Shown in pieces: positions 57,066-64,000 of a stretch of DNA of 64,000 bases (its first letter is position 1; each line of letters opens with the position of its first letter). The stretch comes from Arthrobacter sp. FW306-07-I (lineage in GTDB: Bacteria > Actinomycetota > Actinomycetes > Actinomycetales > Micrococcaceae), in assembly GCF_021800405.1 (NCBI RefSeq), contig NZ_CP084550.1, positions 3,968,001-4,032,000 on the forward strand. Direction: 5' to 3'. The position numbers and the translations under genes were made by a program. The notes under the pieces are model-generated. The model did no database searches. It was given only the letters and a program-made list of their open reading frames with translations, and was not told the origin of the DNA.

Positions 57066-57689
57066 GTGCAATTTTCCCTGTGGCTGGCCCTGGCGGGTGC
57101 CGGCGTCCTGATCAGCTTCACCCCGGGGGCCGGGGCCATCAACACCATGAGCAACTCGCTCAACGCCGGCTTCCGCCGCTCCATATGGGGAATCCTGGGC
57201 CAGCAGGCGGCCCTCATAGTGCACGTCCTGATCGTGGCCCTGGGCGTTGGGGTGCTGGTGGCGAGCTCCCCCATCGCCTTCAATGTGATCCGCTATGCCG
57301 GGGCCGCCTACCTGGTGTACCTGGGCATCCGCCAGTTCCTCAGCAAGCCCGCGGCCGCGCAGGAGCAGGCGGCGGTCCTCCGCAACGAGCCCACCTGGTC
57401 CATCTTCCGGCGGGGCTTTTGGGTCAACCTGTTGAACCCCAAGGCGATCGTCTTTTTCCTTGCGTTCACGCCGCAGTTCATCCGGCCGGATCAGCCCCTG
57501 TTCACCCAGTACGCCATTCTGACAGCCACCATCGTGGCCATCGACATCCTGGTGATGTGGTTCTTTTTCGCAGCAGCCGCGCGTTCGTTCCAGCGGTTTA
57601 CCAGCACCGAGCAGGGCCAACTGGTGCTCAGCAGGGTCTTCGGCGTCCTGTTCGTCGGCGTGGGAATCCTGCTGGCACTGATCCACTGA
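57066..57689 (+). CDS. LysE-family amino acid exporter
   Basis: A protein of 207 residues with six membrane helices. The family motif near the N-terminus is SFTPGAGAINTMSNSLNAGFRRSIWGILGQQ. YAGAAYLVYLGIRQFL and FWVNLLNPKAIVFFLAFTPQFI (the conserved N-P-K/A-FF pattern) follow. Exports amino acids or related small molecules; substrate unknown. GTG 57066 has no ribosome site and is preceded by TAATAT, so it is likely a leaderless message. Confidence 0.9.
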   Translation: MQFSLWLALAGAGVLISFTPGAGAINTMSNSLNAGFRRSIWGILGQQAALIVHVLIVALGVGVLVASSPIAFNVIRYAGAAYLVYLGIRQFLSKPAAAQEQAAVLRNEPTWSIFRRGFWVNLLNPKAIVFFLAFTPQFIRPDQPLFTQYAILTATIVAIDILVMWFFFAAAARSFQRFTSTEQGQLVLSRVFGVLFVGVGILLALIH

Positions 57690-57753
57690 CAGGGGCCTTT
57701 TCCACTCCCGCCACGGGGATGGCCCGTACCCATTTCGGGCCAAGTAATGCATC

Positions 57754-57769
57754 TTTACAAGCTTGTAAA
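57754..57769. promoter_or_regulatory. 16-bp perfect palindrome TTTACAAGCTTGTAAA
   Basis: Lies 56 bases before the start of the phosphatase gene and 65 bases after the LysE-type gene. AT-rich and perfectly symmetric, as expected for a TetR-, PadR- or ArsR-type operator. No T-run follows, so it is not a terminator. Confidence 0.6.
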
Positions 57770-57824
57770 ACAATGTGAACAGCCGGGTAGCCAAGAGGGT
57801 TCGGCAGCGCGCATGCTTAGTCCC

Positions 57825-58358
57825 ATGAACTCAACGTCGAGCGCATACCGCGTCATCACCGTCTGCACGGGCAACATCTGCCGGTCCCCCATGGCCGAGC
57901 TCATGCTCGGGGCAGCCTTGGAACGCGAGGGCCTCGACGGACTGGTGGAGGTGGACTCGGCCGGCACCACGGGTTACGAGGCCGGCCGGCCCATCGATCC
58001 CCGGGCAGCCCGCCGGCTCGCCGCGACACAGCTGGCATCGGAGCATCACGTTGCGCGGGAGTGGGAGCCGGACTGGTTCCGCGAGCGCGACCTGATCCTG
58101 GCCCTGGACATTGACCACTACGCGTGGCTGACTGAAGCCGCACCGGACCAGGAATCGCTGGACAAGATCCGGATGCTCCGCAGTTTTGATCCCGCCATGG
58201 CGGACCGTGACCTGCTGGACCAGGGCATCGAGGATCCCTGGTACGGCGGGCACGCGGATTTCGACGCCGTGTGGCATCAGATCCACGCCGCCCTCCCGGG
58301 CCTTGTCCAGCACATCAAGGCCGCCGTCCTGCAGAACACCCAGCTTCAACCGCACTAG
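57825..58358 (+). CDS. Low-molecular-weight protein tyrosine phosphatase
   Basis: A protein of 177 residues. The P-loop is C14-TGNIC-R20-S (C-x5-R-S) near the N-terminus. The general acid Asp is in the GIEDPWYGGHADF motif near residue 145. DSAGTTGYEAGRPIDPRAARRL matches the family. It dephosphorylates tyrosine, or arginine in some relatives, and is often linked to exopolysaccharide export or arsenate reductase-like functions. ATG 57825; ATG 57813 in frame is possible. No cognate kinase is adjacent. Confidence 0.9.
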   Translation: MNSTSSAYRVITVCTGNICRSPMAELMLGAALEREGLDGLVEVDSAGTTGYEAGRPIDPRAARRLAATQLASEHHVAREWEPDWFRERDLILALDIDHYAWLTEAAPDQESLDKIRMLRSFDPAMADRDLLDQGIEDPWYGGHADFDAVWHQIHAALPGLVQHIKAAVLQNTQLQPH

Positions 58359-58436
58359 GAGCCTCCAAGCGCAGGAAAATCTTCCAGCGGAAGAAAGCCG
58401 GTGCAATCCGGCAGCGCCAGGAGTATTTTGTGCTGC

Positions 58437-58988
58437 ATGCACGCCGCATCCAACCCTGGCAGGTACACCCGTCTCCTTGGCGCTTTGGAGGAGGCCAAAC
58501 GTTTGGACGCTGCCGTCACGGCAGCAGAACCACTGGCGGCCCGGCTGATGGCGCAGCGCAAAGTCCGCACCATCGTCCGCGGCGACACCACCGGCATTCC
58601 CCTGCACACCATCCTCACTGACGGCCCGTTCGGCGCCTGGTGGTCCGCGGTGTTCCTGGACCTTTTCGATGACGAGGCCTCACGCCGCTCCTCCCAGCGA
58701 CTGGTGGCCCTTGGGGTTGTGGCCGCCGTCCCCACAGCCCTGTCCGGCTGGGCAACCTGGTCAGGCAAGGACCGCCCACTGAAGCGCGTCGGCGTTGTGC
58801 ACGCTGCCGCCAATGCCGCGGCCACGGCCGTCTACGTCGCCTCCTGGCGGGCGCGGTCCCGCGGCAACCACCGGGCGGGGGTACGGCTGGCGCGGATGGG
58901 GGCAGTCCTGCTGCTGGTGAGCGGGTTCCTGGGCGGGCACCTCAGCAGCGGGCGGCATGCTTCCCGGCAGGGCGAAGCTCATGGATAA
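58437..58988 (+). CDS. DUF2231-type membrane protein
   Basis: A protein of 183 residues. A cytoplasmic N-terminal helix is followed by GIPLHTILTDGPFGAWWSAVFLDLF, with the His and Asp-Gly-Pro of DUF2231 proteins. Four membrane helices follow, containing ALSGWATW and VHAAANAAATAVYVASW, and GFLGGHLSSG is near the end. Some relatives bind haem through the His in GGHL. Starts at GTG 58401 or TTG 58428 are also possible; ATG 58437 is chosen conservatively. Function unknown. Confidence 0.75.
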   Translation: MHAASNPGRYTRLLGALEEAKRLDAAVTAAEPLAARLMAQRKVRTIVRGDTTGIPLHTILTDGPFGAWWSAVFLDLFDDEASRRSSQRLVALGVVAAVPTALSGWATWSGKDRPLKRVGVVHAAANAAATAVYVASWRARSRGNHRAGVRLARMGAVLLLVSGFLGGHLSSGRHASRQGEAHG

Positions 58989-59021
58989 AAGGGGTCGATG
59001 GAAAACGGTACGCTCTAGTCC

Positions 59022-61088
59022 ATGAGCCCAGCCCCCGTCATCATCGCCGTCGACGGGCGCTCCGGCGCAGGGAAGACCACCCTCGCCGTCGAACTTGCGG
59101 CGCGGCTCCGCGCCCACCACAAGGTCTCACTGTTTCACCTGGAGGACATCTACCCGGGCTGGGACGGGCTGGCCGCCGGAATCGAACGCTATGTCACCAC
59201 CGTCCTCACGCCGCTGAGCCGCGGCGAGGCAGCCTCCTGGACCAGCTGGGACTGGGAGAACCATTACGACGGCGAGGCCCGGGTGACGCTGCCCGCAGAG
59301 ATCGTCATCATGGAGGGCGTAGGGGCCGCCGCGGAAGCCGCCCGCCCCATGATCGACGCGGTGATCTGGGCCGAGTCACCGGACGACACCCGCCGGACCC
59401 GGGCGCTGGACCGGGACGGCGCAACCTTTGAGCCGTATTGGGACCGGTGGGCTGCCCAGGAAGAAGAATGGCTGGGACGGGACGACGTGCCCGGCCAGGC
59501 GGACCTTCGCGTCCAGAACCTCGCTGACGGATCAGCCCCGTCGGACCTGCTGCAGCTCCTCCCCTACCTGCCCGCCCTGGCACCGGTCCTCGCGCCCGAG
59601 TTGTCCGCCCGCCGGGGCCTGCGGCTCCGCGCCGAGCGGCTGGATGCCGTGCCGGACGCACCGGCGCTGTTCCAGTCGCTGTACGGCGCAGCGGCCAACG
59701 CTGTATGGCTGGATTCCTCGAATGCGGGCAGCTCGCCCGGCGCGGCAGGCGCGGCGGGGCGGACAGCCGCTGAGCGGAGCCGGTTCAGCATCATGGCGGA
59801 CGACGGCGGCACGTTTGGACAGTCCGTCACGTACCGTTCAGGCGTCAGCCGGATCAGCGCCGGCTCCTGCACGGCACGGGTCCCGGGTCCGTTCTTCCGC
59901 TGGCTGGATACCGTCTGGGGCCGGCGGGCCGTGCGCACCCCGGACGGGTATCCCGGCGAGTTCACCCTGGGCTGGCTGGGCTGCCTGGGCTATGAGCTGA
60001 AGCGCGAAACCGGGGGCAGTGACGTTTCCGCGCCCACCCCGGATGCTGCCTTGATTTTTGCCGGCCGGGCGGTGGTCCTGGACCACGCCGAAGGCGCCGC
60101 CTGGCTGCTGGCGCTGGAGGCACCGGACGCCGGGGAATGGCTGGCCCGGGCGCGCGCGGCCGTGGAAGCCGCCGCAAGCGCAACCGCGGACGCCGGCGGC
60201 AGCACCGGCGTCGTACCTTCCCCACCGCCCGTCTTCCGAAGCCGGGACACCGGCCCCAGGTACCGGGAAAAGATCGCCGCCGCCCAGCACGAAATCGCCG
60301 AGGGAAACACCTACGAGGTGTGCCTGACCACCACGCTCGAAGCCCGGACCCCGGCCGGCTCGCTGGACCCGTGGGCCACCTACCTGGCGCTGCGCCGCAG
60401 GAATCCGGCACCGTTTGCCAGCTACCTGCGGCTGGGAGACGTTGCCGTGGCCAGCACGTCCCCCGAGCGGTTCCTGAAGATAGCCTCCGACGGCGGCATG
60501 CGCGCCGAGCCAATCAAGGGCACCCGGCGCCGGGCTGCCGACCCGGCGGAGGACAGCAGGCTGCGCACGGACCTGGCCACGTCCCTCAAGGACCGGGCCG
60601 AAAATATCATGATCGTGGACCTGCTGCGCAACGACCTCAGCCACTTCGCAGAACCGGGATCCGTTACGGTCAGCCGGCTTTGCGCGATCGAAAGCTATGC
60701 AACAGTCCACCAGATGGTCAGCACCATCGATGCGCAGCTCCTCCCGGGGGCGCCGCGGGCAGAGGCGGTGGCGGCTTGTTTCCCGGCCGGCTCCATGACC
60801 GGAGCACCCAAGATCAGCACCATGGCCATCCTGGACCGGTTGGAGGCGGGGCCGCGGGGGCTCTATTCCGGTGCCATCGGCTACTTCTCGCTCAACGGGG
60901 CGGCCGATCTCGCCGTCGCCATCCGGACGCTGGTGCTCAACACGGCAGGGGACGGGACTGTGGAACTGTCACTCGGCGTCGGGGGCGCCATCACCTCGGA
61001 CTCCGTTGCCGACGAGGAGTACGAGGAGATCCGCACCAAGGCCTATGGCGTCCTCTCCACGCTGAGCGCAGTCTTTCCGGAAGACTGA
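59022..61088 (+). CDS. pabB: P-loop kinase domain fused to aminodeoxychorismate synthase component I (PabB)
   Basis: A protein of 688 residues. Residues 1-195 are a P-loop NTPase of the uridine kinase/AAA_18 type. Walker A is GRSGAGKTT at residues 12-20, LFHLEDIYPGWDGLA is the substrate segment, and IVIMEGVGA is the Walker B-like strand. Residues 205-688 are chorismate-using PabB. GEFTLGWLGCLGYELKRE, EGNTYEVCLTTTLEA, IKGTRRRAADPAEDSRLRTDL (with the catalytic Lys region), ENIMIVDLLRNDLSHFAEPGSV and FPAGSMTGAPKISTM are all intact. PabB makes 4-amino-4-deoxychorismate for folate with a PabA glutaminase, which is not in this window. The kinase substrate is unknown. Confidence 0.88.
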   Translation: MSPAPVIIAVDGRSGAGKTTLAVELAARLRAHHKVSLFHLEDIYPGWDGLAAGIERYVTTVLTPLSRGEAASWTSWDWENHYDGEARVTLPAEIVIMEGVGAAAEAARPMIDAVIWAESPDDTRRTRALDRDGATFEPYWDRWAAQEEEWLGRDDVPGQADLRVQNLADGSAPSDLLQLLPYLPALAPVLAPELSARRGLRLRAERLDAVPDAPALFQSLYGAAANAVWLDSSNAGSSPGAAGAAGRTAAERSRFSIMADDGGTFGQSVTYRSGVSRISAGSCTARVPGPFFRWLDTVWGRRAVRTPDGYPGEFTLGWLGCLGYELKRETGGSDVSAPTPDAALIFAGRAVVLDHAEGAAWLLALEAPDAGEWLARARAAVEAAASATADAGGSTGVVPSPPPVFRSRDTGPRYREKIAAAQHEIAEGNTYEVCLTTTLEARTPAGSLDPWATYLALRRRNPAPFASYLRLGDVAVASTSPERFLKIASDGGMRAEPIKGTRRRAADPAEDSRLRTDLATSLKDRAENIMIVDLLRNDLSHFAEPGSVTVSRLCAIESYATVHQMVSTIDAQLLPGAPRAEAVAACFPAGSMTGAPKISTMAILDRLEAGPRGLYSGAIGYFSLNGAADLAVAIRTLVLNTAGDGTVELSLGVGGAITSDSVADEEYEEIRTKAYGVLSTLSAVFPED

Positions 61089-61251
61089 CGGCCGGCATGG
61101 CCCGGCTCCTGCCATCGGCAACCACGCTGCATCCACACTGCGGACGCCCGTTTAGGAGAACGGTGCAGGGGGTAGGGCCTCAGAGCGTCAGCTGAACCGC
61201 TCAAGCCAGGCGGCGGACTCCAAAGGCGCTTCCACGAGTTAGGTTTGCCGC

Positions 61252-62526
61252 GTGACGGACTCCTCCCATCCCCACACCAGCAGGAAGCATGCACCGCGCA
61301 GCTTCAAATACGTCCTCATGCTTGGCGCCCTGGCCGCGCTTCCGGCCCTCACCACGGACATGTACCTGCCCTCGCTGCCCGCAGTGGAAGCCGATCTGCA
61401 CACCACCCAGACCGCGGCCCAGCTGACATTGTCCGGGACCCTCGTCGGGGCAGGCTTTGGCCAGCTGGTGATCGGCCCGTTCTCGGACCGGTTCGGGCGA
61501 AGGCTGCCGCTCATCATCGGCATTTCCCTGCACGTGGCCATCTCGCTGCTGTGCTCCATCACGCCGAACATCGAAACACTGACAGGGCTGCGCGTGCTGC
61601 AGGGCTTCTTCAACGCGGCCGCTGCCGTGGTGGCACTCGCCGTGATCCGCGACCGCTTCGTTGGCTCTGCCGCCGCCCGGCTGCTGTCCCGGCTGATGCT
61701 TGTCATCGGCGTGGCACCGCTGCTCGCGCCCACCGTGGGACAGGCGATCGCCGGGATCTGGAATTGGCGTGCCGTCTTCTACGCGCTGGCGCTCATCGGG
61801 GTGGTCCTGGTGGCAATCGTGCTGAAGTTCATGCCGGAGACGTTGCCGGAGGACCGTCGCAGCCCCGGCCACCCCAAGCACGTGGCCAGGGCCTACTGGG
61901 AGCTGCTGCGGGACAGGCATTTCATGGCGCTGGCCGTCATTCCCGGGCTGGGGCTGGCCCTGATCATGAGCTACGTGGTGGGATCGCCCTTCGTCTTCCA
62001 GAACGAATACGGCCTCACCGCCCAACAGTTCGCCCTCGTCTTCGCCCTCAACGGCGCCGCGCTCGTCCTCTCGGCCCAGCTCAACGCTGCCCTGGTCCGC
62101 AAATTCCCGCCGGTCCGCCTCCTGCGCACCGCGCTCGTGGTCCAGCTGGTCCTTGCCCTGCTGCTGCTCGTGGTGGTGGCCACCGGTGCCGGCGGAGCGT
62201 TCGGGGTGATAGCCGGACTCTGGCTGGTGCTGTCGATGCAGGGGATGGTCCCGGCGAACGCCTCCGTCCTGGCCCTGCACAATTACGGCCACATGGCGGG
62301 AACGGCGGCAGCGGTGATCGGTGCCCTGCAGTCCGGGGTGGCCGGACTGGTCAGCCCCCTGGTGGGGGTCCTGGGCGGAAATTCGCTGTCAATGGTCATT
62401 GTCATGATCGGCAGCTGCGCCCTGGCGGTCGCGGTGCTTGCCGTGGGAACTCCCGCGTTCCGGAAGGGCGGCTGGGCAGAAAACGCAGGGCTCGACGACG
62501 GCCAGCGCGTCAGTGCCGACGACTAG
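61252..62526 (+). CDS. MFS drug transporter, Bcr/CflA subfamily
   Basis: A protein of 424 residues with twelve membrane helices. The first helix, LMLGALAALPALTTDMYLPSLPAVEADL, is the Bcr/CflA hallmark. Motif A, GPFSDRFGRRLPLIIG, lies between helices 2 and 3, and motif C-like RLMLVIGVAPLLAPTVGQAIAG follows. Exports drugs such as bicyclomycin or chloramphenicol in relatives, or cysteine and arabinose; the substrate here is unknown. GTG 61252 has no ribosome site. TAGGTT a few bases upstream could give a leaderless message. Confidence 0.9.
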   Translation: MTDSSHPHTSRKHAPRSFKYVLMLGALAALPALTTDMYLPSLPAVEADLHTTQTAAQLTLSGTLVGAGFGQLVIGPFSDRFGRRLPLIIGISLHVAISLLCSITPNIETLTGLRVLQGFFNAAAAVVALAVIRDRFVGSAAARLLSRLMLVIGVAPLLAPTVGQAIAGIWNWRAVFYALALIGVVLVAIVLKFMPETLPEDRRSPGHPKHVARAYWELLRDRHFMALAVIPGLGLALIMSYVVGSPFVFQNEYGLTAQQFALVFALNGAALVLSAQLNAALVRKFPPVRLLRTALVVQLVLALLLLVVVATGAGGAFGVIAGLWLVLSMQGMVPANASVLALHNYGHMAGTAAAVIGALQSGVAGLVSPLVGVLGGNSLSMVIVMIGSCALAVAVLAVGTPAFRKGGWAENAGLDDGQRVSADD

Positions 62527-62544
62527 CTTTACAGCACAGCGCCT

Positions 62545-64000
62545 CTACTGGACGGTGGCTGTCAGCCGGGCCACGTTGTCCACATACCGCGCCGCGAGCG
62601 GCCGCTTGACCCAGTCCGCAAGCTTAAGCTCGTGGGAGATGTCCCGGTAGGTGTCCTCCACCGCCCGCATCTTGTTCACGATGTCCTCGCCCAGGAGCAT
62701 CACGGACACCTCAAGGTTCAGCGAGAAGGACCGCATGTCCATGTTGCTGGAGCCCAGGACGGCCACCTCATCGTCGATGGTGAAGTGCTTTGCATGCAGC
62801 ACGAACGGAGCCTTGTACAGGTAGATGCGCACGCCGGCTTCGAGGAGGGCCTCGTAGTAGGACCGCTGGGCGTGGTGGACCAGGAACTGGTCGCCCTTCT
62901 CGGACACGAACAGCTCCACGTCAACGCCGCGCTGGGCCGCCGTGGTGATGGCGTACAGCAGGGAATCGTCCGGAACGAAGTAGGGGCTGCAGATGGAGAT
63001 CCGGTGCTGCGCCGAGTAGATCAGGGTATTGAACAGGCGCAGGTTGTTTTCGGTGATGAACCCCGGGCCGCTGGGCACCACCTGGGCAGTGATGCCGCCG
63101 GGATGGGGGTCGGAGGGAAGCTGCAGCTGGTGTTCCAGCGAATCGTCGGTTTCGCTCAGCCAGTCGGTGGCGAACACGACGTTCAGGGTGGTGACGATCG
63201 GTCCGCGCAGGCACGCCATCAGCTCCACCCATTCGCGGCCCGCCTTGCGGTGGCGGGGGTTGTTGTAGGAGGGCTCGATCAGGTTCTGTGACCCAGTGAA
63301 CGCGATTTCGCCGTCCACCACCATGATCTTGCGGTGGTTGCGGAGGTCCGGGCGGCGCCACTGGCCGTGGATGGGCAGGAGCGGCAGCATCCGCTTCCAC
63401 TGGATCTTGCCCGCTTTGAGGCGCTTCAGCAGCTTCTTGTAGCCCTTGATACGCAGCGTGCCAATGTGGTCGAAGAGGAGACGGACTTCGACGCCGCGCT
63501 CGGCGGCTTCCTCCAAGGCGGTGAGGAGATCGTTGGTGACGTGGTCCGAGCTCATGATGTAGAACTCGGCATTGACGAACTTCTTCGCCTTCCGCACCGC
63601 CTTAGTCATCTCCAGGATGGAGTCCGGGTAGCCGGGGATGAGGTCCACGGTGTTGCCGTCCACCATGGGCAGCGAACCCAGCGTGCGGTTCAGCTCAGCA
63701 GCGGACTTGACCCACTCGGGGCCGGGATAGTCGCTTTCGACGTCGGAGAGCGACGTGATGCCGGCCCGCACCCGCTCGTTGACCAGCTGCTGCTGCGCGC
63801 GGCGCCGGCTGGAGAGCTGGAAATTGCCGAACAGCAGGAACAGGAGGATGCCCACGAAGGGAATGAAGAAAATCCCCAGCAGCCAGGCCATGGCCGTGGT
63901 GGGGCGTCTGTTGCCGGGAATGATGCCCAGGGCCAGGACCCGGATGGCCAGGTCTACAAAGCCAAGAAGCACCACCACCCACGTCGGCGCGGTGCCGGCA
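62545..64000 (-). CDS. cls: Cardiolipin synthase, 5' end cut by window edge
   Basis: A phospholipase D superfamily protein with two membrane helices at the N-terminus (VLLGFVDLAIRVLAL and AMAWLLGIFFIPFVGILLFLLFG). Two HKD motifs are present, HRKIMVVDGEIAF and HAKHFTIDDEVAVLGSSNMD, each H-x-K-x4-D. It joins two phosphatidylglycerol molecules (or PG with another phospholipid) to cardiolipin at the inner membrane. The frame is open to the right edge; GTG 63978 could serve as start but the membrane helix seems to begin upstream, so the true start is probably outside. Convergent with the Bcr/CflA gene, 18 bases apart. Confidence 0.92.
   Translation of the reverse strand, partial: AGTAPTWVVVLLGFVDLAIRVLALGIIPGNRRPTTAMAWLLGIFFIPFVGILLFLLFGNFQLSSRRRAQQQLVNERVRAGITSLSDVESDYPGPEWVKSAAELNRTLGSLPMVDGNTVDLIPGYPDSILEMTKAVRKAKKFVNAEFYIMSSDHVTNDLLTALEEAAERGVEVRLLFDHIGTLRIKGYKKLLKRLKAGKIQWKRMLPLLPIHGQWRRPDLRNHRKIMVVDGEIAFTGSQNLIEPSYNNPRHRKAGREWVELMACLRGPIVTTLNVVFATDWLSETDDSLEHQLQLPSDPHPGGITAQVVPSGPGFITENNLRLFNTLIYSAQHRISICSPYFVPDDSLLYAITTAAQRGVDVELFVSEKGDQFLVHHAQRSYYEALLEAGVRIYLYKAPFVLHAKHFTIDDEVAVLGSSNMDMRSFSLNLEVSVMLLGEDIVNKMRAVEDTYRDISHELKLADWVKRPLAARYVDNVARLTATVQ

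Noticed and set aside
57781..57830. tRNA-like stretch with GGTAGCCAAGAGGG
   Set aside because: No acceptor stem, anticodon arm or T-loop sequence can be folded around it.

Overview
The window is high-GC actinobacterial DNA and most resembles Arthrobacter/Pseudarthrobacter (Micrococcaceae). The reasons are the dnaK-grpE-dnaJ-hspR operon under HAIR boxes, a heterotetrameric sarcosine oxidase operon, a homoprotocatechuate dioxygenase whose ligand numbering matches the Brevibacterium/Arthrobacter enzymes, and GTG/TTG starts with purine-rich ribosome binding sites. This is inference from content; no database was searched. I found no rRNA, tRNA, CRISPR array, phage, transposase or integrase. Sixty protein genes or pseudogenes are called. 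One is cut by each window edge.

Layout. 0-5.6 kb: a partial MFS gene, trmB, and a two-gene unit with a WXG100-type protein. 5.6-9.9 kb: two ECF sigma/anti-sigma pairs, with a lipoprotein and an Ala-rich secreted protein beside them; matching ECF promoters can be read directly. 10-15.5 kb: SNF2/SWIM helicase and a GH43-like glycosidase. 15.6-21 kb: Amt transporter, sugar-type oxidoreductase plus ThuA-like protein, cupin, epimerase and CsbD. 21-25.2 kb: small membrane proteins and two broken genes, gdhA (nonsense codon plus about 84 codons deleted) and an ABC ATPase (frameshift).

25.2-34.2 kb is a seven-gene operon glyA-soxB-soxD-soxA-soxG-sdaA-purU. Sarcosine oxidase demethylates sarcosine to glycine, SHMT makes serine from glycine and the C1 unit, serine dehydratase makes pyruvate, and PurU drains formyl-THF. 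A divergent GntR gene shares an intergenic region that carries three 11-bp direct repeats. 34.9-39 kb: TtuC-like dehydrogenase, amylosucrase and prephenate dehydratase. 39-47.6 kb: homoprotocatechuate meta-cleavage cluster (flavoprotein hydroxylase, FAH-RraA fusion, GntR regulator, HpaE, HpaD, HpaH, HpaI) with palindromic operators in the divergent promoter region.

48.2-52.6 kb: heat-shock operon with a promoter framed by two HAIR boxes and closed by a strong terminator. 52.6-64 kb: a YGDAG-repeat protein, MMPL exporter with divergent MarR, methyltransferase, LysE exporter, low-molecular-weight phosphatase, DUF2231 protein, a P-loop kinase-PabB fusion, Bcr/CflA transporter and a partial cardiolipin synthase.

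The signals most worth following are the duplicated ECF promoter motif, the WXG100-headed protein with its partner, the twin operators of the aromatic cluster, the FAH-RraA and kinase-PabB fusions, the YGDAG repeat protein and the decayed gdhA.
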